A program made the position numbers and the translations under genes. Under the pieces are notes generated by a model. It searched no databases and had not been told where the DNA came from. It worked only from the letters and a program-made list of their open reading frames with translations. A DNA stretch of 64,000 bases from Rubrivivax sp. (GTDB lineage Bacteria > Pseudomonadota > Gammaproteobacteria > Burkholderiales > Burkholderiaceae_C). The stretch's first letter is position 1. Every line of letters begins with the position of its first letter. The stretch spans positions 248,001 to 312,000 of the forward strand of contig JAHBZT010000004.1 of assembly GCA_019635315.1 (NCBI GenBank), written 5' to 3'. Positions 19,658-29,925 of the stretch are shown here, in pieces.

Positions 19658-20617
19658 ATGCGACGCGACACCTTCCTGAAGTCCCTGGCCGCCCTGGCGG
19701 CCGCCGGTGCGCTGCCGATCAGCGCGCGCGCCAGCGTGGCGCTGAAGATGATGATCCCGGCCAACCCGGGCGGCGGCTGGGACACCACCGGCCGCGCGCT
19801 GGGCAAGGCGCTGATGGACAGCGGCGCCGCGACCTCGGTGAACTACGAGAACAAGGGCGGCGCGGCCGGCGCGATCGGCCTGGCGCAGTTCTTCAACGCC
19901 AGCCGCGGCGACCCGAATGCGCTGATGGTGATGGGCGCGGTGATGCTGGGCGGCGAGATCCGCAGCAAGCCGCCGGTGTCGGTGACGCAGGTCACGCCGA
20001 TCGCTCGCCTGACCACCGAATACAACGTCTACGTGCTGCCGGCCAATTCGCCGTTCAAGAGCCTGGCCGACGTCGTCGCGCAGCTCAAGAAGGACCCGGG
20101 CAGCGTCAAGTGGGGCGGCGGCTCGGCCGGCTCCACCGAGCACATCGCCGCGGCGATGATCGCGCGCGAGGCCGGCGTCGACCCGTCCAAGATCAACTAC
20201 GTGCCCTTCCGCGGCGGCGGCGAGGCGGTGGCGGCGATCCTGGGCGGCAACGTCACGGTGGGCGGCAGCGGCTACAGCGAGTTCCAGCAGTACATCGAGA
20301 GCGGGCGCATGAAGCCGATCGGCGTCACCTCCGACGCGCGGCTCAGGGGCATCGCGATCCCGACGCTCAAGGAGCAGGGCGTCAACGTCGTGATCGGCAA
20401 CTGGCGCGGCGTCTATGGTGCCGCCGGCATCAACGAGGCGCAGAAGAAGGCCCTGGTCGACCTCATCGTCAGGGCCACCCGGCACAAGAGCTGGGCCGAG
20501 GCGGTGGAGAAGAACAACTGGACGCCCGCGCTGCTGACCGGCAAGGAGTTCGAGGACTTCGTCGACCGCGACTTCGCCAGCCTGCGCGCGACGATGGTCA
20601 AGGCCGGCATGGTCTGA
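19658..20617 (+). CDS. tctC: Tripartite tricarboxylate transporter substrate-binding protein TctC
   Basis: A 319-aa periplasmic binding protein that captures citrate or a related carboxylate for TctAB. The signal peptide begins MRRDTFLKSLAALAAAGALP and is probably cleaved after ARA near residue 25; the RRDTFLK stretch resembles a twin-arginine signal. The mature part has MIPANPGGGWDTTGRALGKAL, GGGSAGSTEHIAAAMIAREAG and YVPFRGGGEAVAAILGG, the standard family blocks. ATG 19658 follows GAGGAG. The gene is first in tctCBA and is followed by a perfect 24-bp palindrome that may set its excess over TctBA. Confidence 0.96.
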   Translation: MRRDTFLKSLAALAAAGALPISARASVALKMMIPANPGGGWDTTGRALGKALMDSGAATSVNYENKGGAAGAIGLAQFFNASRGDPNALMVMGAVMLGGEIRSKPPVSVTQVTPIARLTTEYNVYVLPANSPFKSLADVVAQLKKDPGSVKWGGGSAGSTEHIAAAMIAREAGVDPSKINYVPFRGGGEAVAAILGGNVTVGGSGYSEFQQYIESGRMKPIGVTSDARLRGIAIPTLKEQGVNVVIGNWRGVYGAAGINEAQKKALVDLIVRATRHKSWAEAVEKNNWTPALLTGKEFEDFVDRDFASLRATMVKAGMV

Positions 20618-20626
20618 CCCGGGCCG

Positions 20627-20650
20627 GGGCGGCGCCGGCCGGCGCCGCCC
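20627..20650 (+). other. 24-bp perfect palindrome between tctC and tctB
   Basis: GGGCGGCGCCGG followed at once by its reverse complement begins 10 bp after the tctC stop. In RNA it makes a very stable GC hairpin without a T-run. A likely role is partial termination or 3'-end protection, giving more binding protein than membrane subunits. Confidence 0.55.
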
Positions 20651-20741
20651 GCGCCCGTACCCGGCCGGTGCCGTTGCGCCGGCCCACCGATCGTTCCCGA
20701 TCGCCCGGCCGCCCCGGCGCGGCCGTCGCCAGGACCTGCCC

Positions 20742-21254
20742 ATGAACGCACCTGTCCCGTCGCGGGGCGCCCAGACGCTGATCGGCGCCGGCGCCCTGCT
20801 TGTCGCTGCGCTGCTGGCCTGGGGTGCCACCGGCATCCCGTCGGAAGCCGGCTATGCCGGCGTCGGGCCCAACTTCCTGCCCTGGGTGGTCGCCGTGGCG
20901 CTGGCGGCCTGCGGCGGCTGGCTGCTCTTCGAGGCGCGCAGCGGCGGCTTCCGCGAACTGGATCCGCCGTCCGGCGCCGAGCGCGGCGACTGGGGCGCGC
21001 TGGCCTGGGTGGTGGCGGGCCTGCTGGCCAATGCACTGCTGATCGAGCGTGCCGGCTTCGTGCTGGCCTGCGCGCTGTGCTACACGCTGGCGGTGCACGG
21101 GCTGCGCAGCGCCGAGGGCCGGCCCTGGCGCGGCCCGCGCCAGGTGCTGCTGGACGCGGTGACCGGCATGCTGATCGCGCTGCCGGTGTTCTGGCTGTTC
21201 ACCCAGGTGCTGAAGGTCAACCTGCCGGGCCTCACCGGCACCGGCTGGCTGTAG
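20742..21254 (+). CDS. tctB: Tripartite tricarboxylate transporter small membrane subunit TctB
   Basis: A 170-aa inner-membrane protein with four predicted helices (about residues 10-28, 42-60, 83-120 as a pair, and 138-158), the normal TctB form. It pairs with the large subunit TctA to make the channel served by TctC. The motif GPNFLPWVVAVALAACGGWLLFEA is family-like. ATG 20742 has only a weak Shine-Dalgarno (AGGA). The tctA ATG is 12 bp after its stop. Confidence 0.93.
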   Translation: MNAPVPSRGAQTLIGAGALLVAALLAWGATGIPSEAGYAGVGPNFLPWVVAVALAACGGWLLFEARSGGFRELDPPSGAERGDWGALAWVVAGLLANALLIERAGFVLACALCYTLAVHGLRSAEGRPWRGPRQVLLDAVTGMLIALPVFWLFTQVLKVNLPGLTGTGWL

Positions 21255-21266
21255 CGGGGGCGCTCG

Positions 21267-22751
21267 ATGGAACTATGGAGCGACCTGCTCGGCGGCTTCA
21301 TGACCGCCGCGACGCCGATCAACCTGCTGTGGGCCTTCGTCGGCTGCGCGGTCGGCACCGCGATCGGCGTGCTGCCGGGCCTGGGGCCGGCGGTCACGGT
21401 GGCGATGCTGCTGCCGATCACGGCGCAGGTCGAGCCGACCGCGTCGATGATCTTCTTCTGCGGCATCTACTACGGCGCCATGTACGGCGGCTCGACGACC
21501 TCGATCCTTCTCAACACGCCCGGCGAGACCGGCACCATGGTCACCGCGCTCGAGGGCTTCAAGATGGCCAAGAGCGGGCGCGCCGGCGCCGCGCTGGCCA
21601 CCAGCGCCATCGGCAGCTTCGTCGCCGGCACCGTGGCGACCGTGCTGGTGACGCTGTTCTCGCCGGTGATGGCCGAGTTCGCGGTGCAACTGGGCCCGCC
21701 CGAATACTTCTGCCTGATGCTGCTGGCCTTCACGACCGTCAGCGCGGTGCTCGGCAAGAGCCGGCTGCGCGGGCTGACGGCGCTGTTCGTCGGCCTCGCG
21801 CTCGGGCTGGTGGGCATCGACCAGATCACCGCGCAGGTGCGCTACACCGGCGGCATCCCGGAGTTCATGGACGGCGTCGAGGTCGTGCTGGTCGCGGTCG
21901 GGCTGTTCGCCGTCGGCGAGTGCCTGTACAACGCGCTGTACGAGGGCCGCAGCGTCTCGGACATCAACAGGATGGGCAAGGTGCACATGACGCGCCGCGA
22001 GTGGCGGCGGTCGTGGCCGGCCTGGCTGCGCGGCACTGCGATCGGCTTTCCGTTCGGCACCATCCCGGCCGGCGGCAGCGAGATCCCGACCTTCCTGAGC
22101 TACGCCACCGAGCGCAAGCTGAGCGCGCACAAGGAAGAGTTCGGCACCACCGGCGCCATCGAGGGCGTGGCCGGGCCGGAGGCGGCCAACAACTCGGCCG
22201 TCACCGCGACGCTGGTGCCGCTGCTGACGCTGGGCATCCCGACCAGCGTGACCGCGGCGATCCTGCTGTCGGCCTTCCAGAACTACGGCCTGAACCCGGG
22301 GCCGCAGCTGTTCCAGACCAGCGAGGGGCTGGTGTGGGCGCTGATCGCCAGCCTGTATATCGGCAACGTGATGCTGCTGGTGCTGAACCTGCCGATGGTC
22401 GGGCTGTGGGTCAAGCTGCTGAAGATCCCGAAGGCGCCGCTGTATGCCGGCATCCTGATCTTCGCCACCGTCGGCGTCTACGGCATGCGCCAGAGCGCCT
22501 TCGACTTGTACCTGATGCTGGGGCTGGGCCTGGTCGGCGTCGTGATGCGGCGCTTCGACTTCCCGACCGCGCCGGTCATCGTCGGCCTGATCCTGGGCCC
22601 GCTGGCCGAGGCGCAGATGCGCAACGCGCTGTCGATCGGGGAGGGCAGCTGGATGGTCTTCCTGGAGCGGCCGATGTCGCTGACGCTGCTGGTCATCGTG
22701 GCCCTGGTGCTGGTGCTGCCGCGCGTGATCGCGTGGAAGCGGCGCGCCTAG
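21267..22751 (+). CDS. tctA: Tripartite tricarboxylate transporter large permease TctA
   Basis: A 494-aa inner-membrane permease with 11-12 helices, using the ion gradient to import the carboxylate delivered by TctC. The signature [25 protein letters not shown] lies near the N-terminus, with the matching second repeat [24 protein letters not shown] and [35 protein letters not shown] in the C-terminal half. Last gene of tctCBA; the convergent hemH gene ends 11 bp beyond. Confidence 0.97.
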   Translation: MELWSDLLGGFMTAATPINLLWAFVGCAVGTAIGVLPGLGPAVTVAMLLPITAQVEPTASMIFFCGIYYGAMYGGSTTSILLNTPGETGTMVTALEGFKMAKSGRAGAALATSAIGSFVAGTVATVLVTLFSPVMAEFAVQLGPPEYFCLMLLAFTTVSAVLGKSRLRGLTALFVGLALGLVGIDQITAQVRYTGGIPEFMDGVEVVLVAVGLFAVGECLYNALYEGRSVSDINRMGKVHMTRREWRRSWPAWLRGTAIGFPFGTIPAGGSEIPTFLSYATERKLSAHKEEFGTTGAIEGVAGPEAANNSAVTATLVPLLTLGIPTSVTAAILLSAFQNYGLNPGPQLFQTSEGLVWALIASLYIGNVMLLVLNLPMVGLWVKLLKIPKAPLYAGILIFATVGVYGMRQSAFDLYLMLGLGLVGVVMRRFDFPTAPVIVGLILGPLAEAQMRNALSIGEGSWMVFLERPMSLTLLVIVALVLVLPRVIAWKRRA

Positions 22752-22762
22752 AGCGGCGCGGC

Positions 22763-23854
22763 TCAGTCCTTCGCGCCCATCGCCAGCGCGAGTTCGCGCT
22801 GGCGCTGCAGTTCGACGGTGTCCTCGGCCTCGCGTGTCGGCCAGCCCTGCAGGTGGCGCTCGGCCAGCGCGGCCAGCGCGGCTATCCAGGCCGGCTCGTC
22901 GTTCAGGCAGGGCACGTAGTGGAAGGTCTCGCCGCCGGCTTCCAGGAAGGCGTCGCGCGCTTCCTGCGCGATCTCCTCCAGTGTCTCCAGGCAGTCGGCG
23001 ACGAAGCCCGGGCACATCACGTCCACGCGCTTGACGCCCTGCGCCGCCAGCGCCTGCAGTGTCGGCTCGGTATAGGGCTCCAGCCACTTGGCCTTGCCGA
23101 AGCGGCTCTGGAAGGTGACGGTGACCTCGTCCGGCGCCAGGCCCAGCCGCTCGGCGAGCAGGCGCGCCGTCTTGTGGCACTGGCAGTGGTAGGGATCGCC
23201 CAGCGTCAGGCTGCGTTCGGGCACGCCGTGGAAGCTGAGGATCAGCCGTTCGCCGCGGCCGTGCTCGCGCCAGTGCGCCTTCAGCCGCCCGGCCAGCGCG
23301 CCGATGTAGCCGGGGTCGTCGTGGTGTTCGCCGACGAAGCGCCATTCGGGCATGCGGCGCGCCCCGGTCGCCCACTGCAGCAGCCGGTCGGCGACGCTGG
23401 CGGTGGTGGCCGCCGCATACTGCGGGTACATCGGCAGCACCAGCACGCGCGTGACGCCCTCGGCGCGCAGAGCGTCCAGCACGGCCGGCATCGACGGGTT
23501 GCCGTAGCGCATCGCGTGGCGCACCAGCACCCGATGGCCGGCGGCGGCCAGGCGTTCGCCCAGCGCCTGCGCCTGGCGCGCGGTCCACACCGCCAGCGGC
23601 GAGCCCTCGGGCGTCCAGATGCTGGCGTACTTGGCGGCGCTGCGCGCCGGCCGCGTGTTCAGGATGATGCCGTGCAGGATGGGCCACCACAGCAGCCGCG
23701 GGATCTCGACGACGCGCGGGTCGCTCAGGAATTCGGCCAGGTAGCGGCGCAGCGCCGGTGCCGTCGGCGCGTCCGGCGTGCCCAGCGCGACCAGCAGCAC
23801 CGCGGTGCGTGCAGGCTGTCCGTGCCGGTAGGGCGGCTCGGCGCGGAAGTTCAC
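22763..23854 (-). CDS. hemH: Ferrochelatase
   Basis: Inserts Fe2+ into protoporphyrin IX, the last step of protoheme synthesis. The start is GTG 23854, which shares GTGA with the stop of the upstream receiver gene; this gives 363 aa, the usual length. Motifs are TAVLLVALGTPDAPT at the N-terminus, the catalytic His in LILSFHGVPERSLTLGDPYHCQCHKTARLL, TVTFQSRFGKAKWLEPYT and VMCPGFVADCLETLEEI. Coupling to a receiver and an adenylate cyclase is unusual for hemH and suggests stress- or signal-linked expression. Confidence 0.95.
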   Translation of the reverse strand: MNFRAEPPYRHGQPARTAVLLVALGTPDAPTAPALRRYLAEFLSDPRVVEIPRLLWWPILHGIILNTRPARSAAKYASIWTPEGSPLAVWTARQAQALGERLAAAGHRVLVRHAMRYGNPSMPAVLDALRAEGVTRVLVLPMYPQYAAATTASVADRLLQWATGARRMPEWRFVGEHHDDPGYIGALAGRLKAHWREHGRGERLILSFHGVPERSLTLGDPYHCQCHKTARLLAERLGLAPDEVTVTFQSRFGKAKWLEPYTEPTLQALAAQGVKRVDVMCPGFVADCLETLEEIAQEARDAFLEAGGETFHYVPCLNDEPAWIAALAALAERHLQGWPTREAEDTVELQRQRELALAMGAKD

Positions 23855-24228
23855 CGCGGCTCCGCGCGCAGCCGGTCCAGCTGGGCGAGCACCTGCGAGG
23901 CGCTGACCGGCTTGGTCCAGCAGGCGTCGAAGCCGGCGGCGCGCGCCGGCGCCTCGACGCGCGGCGTGTCCTCGGCCGTGCACAGCACCGCGGGCGCGCC
24001 GGGCAGGCGCTCGCGCAGCGTGCGCAGCAGCGCATAACCGTCGGTGTCGGGCAGGTGCAGGTCGATGACCAGCAGGTCCGGCGTCCACTGCGCCACCAGT
24101 TCCAGCGCCTCGGCGCCGTCCTCGGCGGTCTCGACCTCGACGCCACCGGCGCCGCGGCAGACCTCGGCGAAGATCAGGCTGTTGACGCGGTCGTCGTCGA
24201 TGTAGAGCACGCGCATGGCGGCGCGCAT
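23851..24228 (-). CDS. Stand-alone receiver domain protein
   Basis: A 125-aa single-domain response regulator (CheY-like), with no output domain. It has the acidic triad in VLYIDDDRVNSLIF, the phosphoacceptor in LLVIDLHLPDTDGYALL, a Thr in LCTAEDTPR and the Lys in CWTKPVSASQVL, so it should be phosphorylatable. ATG 24228 begins two bases after the cyclase stop; ATG 24216 four codons later is possible. It overlaps hemH by 4 bp. No kinase is adjacent, so its partner must lie elsewhere. Confidence 0.88.
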   Translation of the reverse strand: MRAAMRVLYIDDDRVNSLIFAEVCRGAGGVEVETAEDGAEALELVAQWTPDLLVIDLHLPDTDGYALLRTLRERLPGAPAVLCTAEDTPRVEAPARAAGFDACWTKPVSASQVLAQLDRLRAEPR

Positions 24229-24229
24229 G

Positions 24230-25189
24230 CTAGCGCAGCTCCAGCGGCACCTGCGGCTGCGTGTCGGCGAAGCGCAGCACGTCGAAGGCCACGCAGGGCG
24301 AGCCGGGGTCGCTGGGCGAGCCGCCCAGGCCGATGGTGCCGCTGCCGTGCAGCGTGCAGGCACCGCGGCGCAGGCTGACGATCTCGCCGTCGGCGAAGCG
24401 CACGTAGGTGCCGTTGTAGCTGAGGTCGGTGAGCTGGAAGCTGCCGCCATGCCAGTCCACGCGCGCATGCGAGCGCGAGACGCGCGAGTCGTCGACGCAG
24501 AAGCTGGCCTGCACGCTGCGCCCCAGCACGACCGGCATCTGCGCGCTGGCGAAGACGCGGTTGGTGCCGGCCCAGGTCAGGCGCAGGCCGTCGGGTTCGA
24601 GCACGCTGGAGAAGTCGCCGCCGAACTGCGTGACCGCGGCGTCGCCGCTGCCGCGGCGGCCGCCGGTGACGAAGACCTGCACCGGCTCGACGCGCCCGCG
24701 CAGCACCAGGTGGTCCAGGCAGCGCAGCCGGGTCGCGATGTCGGTGGGCAGGCCACGCACGACCTCGGCGGTGACCAGGGTCTCGTTGTCGCCGGCATGG
24801 TCCAGCAGCCGCGCCGCGACGTTGACCGCGTCGCCGAAGCAGTCGCCGCGCATCTCGACGACCTCGCCGCGCGCCAGCCCGACCTGCAGGCGCAGCGCCC
24901 GCAGCCCCGAGGAGGCGCCGCGTTCGCTGCCGCGCGAGACGATGGCGTCCAGCACGTCGTGCATCTGCACCGCGGCGGCCAGCGCATCCGGCGGGTCGTC
25001 GAAGACCGCCATCAGGCCGTCGCCCAGCGTCTTGACCACCGTGCCGTGGTGGTCGGCCACCGGCACCGCCAGCGCGGTGACGCAGTGCGTGACGACCGAG
25101 GTGGCTTCGGCGTTGCCCAGGGTCTCGAACAGCGCCGTGCTGCCGCGCAGGTCGGCGAACAGCACGGTGCGGTCGGAGATGCGCGTCAT
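24230..25189 (-). CDS. Class III adenylate cyclase with C-terminal FHA domain
   Basis: A 319-aa cytoplasmic protein. Residues 1-170 form a class III cyclase with the full active set: metal Asp in VLFADLRGST and in LGDGLMAVF, the adenine-specifying Lys (VVKTLGDG) and Asp (GDCFGDAVN), and the transition-state Asn and Arg in NVAARL. The Lys/Asp pair predicts cAMP rather than cGMP. Residues about 210-310 are a forkhead-associated domain (MPVVLGRS, DDSRVSRSHARVDW, LTDLSYNGTYV), which binds phosphothreonine and so links the enzyme to Ser/Thr kinase signalling. It begins 43 bp after rpoD on the same strand and is followed by the receiver gene and hemH. Confidence 0.9.
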   Translation of the reverse strand: MTRISDRTVLFADLRGSTALFETLGNAEATSVVTHCVTALAVPVADHHGTVVKTLGDGLMAVFDDPPDALAAAVQMHDVLDAIVSRGSERGASSGLRALRLQVGLARGEVVEMRGDCFGDAVNVAARLLDHAGDNETLVTAEVVRGLPTDIATRLRCLDHLVLRGRVEPVQVFVTGGRRGSGDAAVTQFGGDFSSVLEPDGLRLTWAGTNRVFASAQMPVVLGRSVQASFCVDDSRVSRSHARVDWHGGSFQLTDLSYNGTYVRFADGEIVSLRRGACTLHGSGTIGLGGSPSDPGSPCVAFDVLRFADTQPQVPLELR

Positions 25190-25232
25190 GTCCCGGCGGA
25201 GTCTATCGCCGCGCTCCTCGGTCCCCCCGGGC

Positions 25233-27608
<2,376 letters not shown>

Positions 27609-28071
27609 GCGCTTCCTCGGGGGCTGGGTGCGGTGCGTTCCGTCCGCGGGACGGCGGCGATGGGCGACCCGGCAGTGCATGCCCCACCCGCGACACCGGC
27701 CGCGGACGGCCGGCGCCAACGAGCGGTGCGCGCCACCGGCGGGCGGGCCGAAGCCACGCCGCGACGGCGATCGCGCACAGGGGCGCCTGTCGGGCGGGCA
27801 AGCTCGCGTGGACGTTGGGGAGATCCAGTCCTGGCGGGTGGGGTTTGACCTTGCATGAACCCTTGTCGAGGGTGGTCGGGGCCCGGAGGTGCTGGCGTCA
27901 CTCTTGCCGCTGCAACAAACTTTCCATTATAGCGCGTGCATGGCAAACCGCGAGGGCGGGCAGGGCGGGCGCACACCCGCGCGCCGCGGCCTGGCCGGCC
28001 GCGCTGGTGCCGGCCGCCGCGTGCCGACCGGAGGGCGCACGCGGCCGGGCCGGCGCCGGTCGACGGCGCGA
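27609..28071 (-). promoter_or_regulatory. dnaG-rpoD intergenic region with a candidate rpoD promoter
   Basis: This 463-bp gap shows no convincing gene. On the minus strand TATAAT (27931-27926) is a perfect -10 box about 320 bp before the rpoD ATG; no good -35 stands 16-18 bp upstream. rpoD would then have its own promoter and a leader near 310 nt in addition to read-through from dnaG. The rest is GC-rich with short repeats and no structure I can assign. Confidence 0.5.
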
Positions 28072-29925
28072 TCAGCCGCCGCCGGCCAGCGCGGCCTTCA
28101 GCTCGCGGATGCGCTCCAGCACGCCCCGCAGCCGCGTGCGCGCGTCGGCGTCGGCCGCCGCGGCGGTGGCGAGCAGGGCCGACTCGTCCTCCAGCTGCTG
28201 CAGCGCCAGCCGCGCCAGCACGCGGCGCAGGTCGGTCACGTCGTGCTCCTCGTCGGGCGCGGCGCCGGCCATCCAGCGCGTGACGTCGGCCTGCAGCGCC
28301 GCGGCCTGCTCGTCGGCGGCCAGCGCCTCGGCCAGCGCGGCCCAGGGCAGCGGGCCGTGCTCGACGAGCTGGCGCTCCAGCCAAGCGACGGCCTCGCCAT
28401 GGGCGCCGCCCAGCCCGTGCAGCAGCTGGTGGTCTTCGGTGGACAGGCGGTCCCACCAGTCGCTGTGGCGCAGCAGCAGGCGCAGCGCCAGGTCGGCCGG
28501 CGCCGCCGGGGCCCGCCGGGCGGGGCCGCGGGCCGCCGGGCGCGCGAAGCTGGGCGGCGTCGCCGGTCGGGCCCCCGGCGGCGCGGCGGCCGGCGGGCCC
28601 GCCGCCGCGCCGCCCCACAGCGAGGCCAGGTCGGCCGGCTCCATGGTGGCCCGGCGCGCCAGTTCGGGCAGCAGCTGGCGCTTCAGCGCACCGTCGGGCA
28701 GCGCCGACCACAGCGGCTTGGCATGCGCGAGGAAGCGGGCGCGGCCTTCGGCGCCGGCGAGGTCGCAGCCGTCGGCGGCCTGCTCGACGAGCTGGCGCGA
28801 CAGCGGCACCGCCTGCGCGAGCTGCTGCTCGAAGGCCGCGGCGCCATGCGCGCGCACGTAGCTGTCGGGGTCGTGCTCGGGCGGCAGGAACAGGAATCGC
28901 ACCTGGCGCAGGTCACCGGCATGCGGCAGCGCCGCTTCCAGCGCCCGCGTCGCGGCACGGCGGCCGGCGGCGTCGCCGTCGAAGCTGAAGACCACCGTGT
29001 CGGTGAAGCGGAACAGCTTGCGCACATGGTCCTCGGTGCAGGCCGTGCCCAGCGTCGCCACCGCATTCGGGAAGCCGAGCTGCGCCAGCGCGACGACGTC
29101 CATGTAGCCCTCGACGACCAGCGCCGCGCCCTTGTCGCGCAGTGCCTGGCGCGCCTCGAACAGGCCGTAGAGCTCGCGCCCCTTGCTGAAGACCGGTGTC
29201 TCCGGCGAGTTGATGTACTTGGGCTTGCTGTCGTCGAGCACGCGGCCGCCGAAGCCGATGACCTCGCCGCCGACGCCGCGGATCGGAAACATGATGCGGT
29301 CGCGGAACCAGTCGTAGCGGCCGCGCTCCACGTCGGCCGGCGCGGCGTCGTCGTCGGGGGTCTTCTGCCGGACCAGCCCGGCTTCCTCCAGCACCGGGTC
29401 GTCGTAGGCCGGGAAGACGCCGGCCAGCGTGCGCCAGCCGGGCGGCGCATAGCCCAGGCCGTAGCGCGCGGCGATCTCCCCGGTCAGCCCGCGCCGCTTC
29501 AGGTAGTCCACCGCGCGCGGCGCGGCCTTGAGCTGCGCGCGGTAGAAGCCTGCCGCACGCTCCAGCACCTGCGAGATGCCGGCGCGGCGCTCGCGCAGCG
29601 TGTCGCGGCGCTGGCGTTCCTGGTCGCTGACCTGCTCCTCGGGCACCTCCAGGCCCACGCCCTGGGCCAGCTCGCGCACCGCCTCGACGAAGCTCAGTCC
29701 CAGGTGCTCGGTGAGGAAGCGGATCGCGTCGCCGCTGGCCCCGCAGCCGAAGCAGTAATAGAACTGCTTGCTCGGGCTGACCGAGAAGCTGGGTGACTTC
29801 TCGGCATGGAAGGGGCACAGCCCCATCAGGTTGGCGCCGCCGCGCTTGAGCTCGACGTGGCGGCCGACGACGTCGACGATGTCGACGCGCGACAGCAGGT
29901 CCTGCAGGAAGCCGGCGGGGATCAC
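28072..29925 (-). CDS. dnaG: DNA primase DnaG
   Basis: A 617-aa primase that lays RNA primers at the replication fork. The N-terminal zinc finger has LCPFHAEKSPSFSVSPSKQFYYC then FGCG. The catalytic TOPRIM core shows VVEGYMDVVALAQLG and FDGDAAGRRAATRAL, and the C-terminal helical part binds DnaB. The start is GTG 29925, which shares GTGA with the stop of the GGDEF/EAL gene, so primase is translationally coupled to a c-di-GMP enzyme. A Pro/Ala-rich linker (about residues 430-475) precedes the DnaB-binding domain. Confidence 0.96.
   Translation of the reverse strand: MIPAGFLQDLLSRVDIVDVVGRHVELKRGGANLMGLCPFHAEKSPSFSVSPSKQFYYCFGCGASGDAIRFLTEHLGLSFVEAVRELAQGVGLEVPEEQVSDQERQRRDTLRERRAGISQVLERAAGFYRAQLKAAPRAVDYLKRRGLTGEIAARYGLGYAPPGWRTLAGVFPAYDDPVLEEAGLVRQKTPDDDAAPADVERGRYDWFRDRIMFPIRGVGGEVIGFGGRVLDDSKPKYINSPETPVFSKGRELYGLFEARQALRDKGAALVVEGYMDVVALAQLGFPNAVATLGTACTEDHVRKLFRFTDTVVFSFDGDAAGRRAATRALEAALPHAGDLRQVRFLFLPPEHDPDSYVRAHGAAAFEQQLAQAVPLSRQLVEQAADGCDLAGAEGRARFLAHAKPLWSALPDGALKRQLLPELARRATMEPADLASLWGGAAAGPPAAAPPGARPATPPSFARPAARGPARRAPAAPADLALRLLLRHSDWWDRLSTEDHQLLHGLGGAHGEAVAWLERQLVEHGPLPWAALAEALAADEQAAALQADVTRWMAGAAPDEEHDVTDLRRVLARLALQQLEDESALLATAAAADADARTRLRGVLERIRELKAALAGGG

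Noticed and set aside
21077-24146. Long open frames across tctA-hemH on both strands
   Set aside because: They cross real genes in the wrong frames. tctA, hemH and the receiver account for the region with clear family motifs.
24230-25189. Guanylate cyclase
   Set aside because: The purine-specifying positions read as Lys and Asp (VVKTLGDG, GDCFGDAVN), the adenylate pattern.
27609-28071. A small RNA or small protein gene in the dnaG-rpoD gap
   Set aside because: No open frame with a plausible ribosome binding site and no terminator-like hairpin with T-run could be found; only the -10 box stands out.
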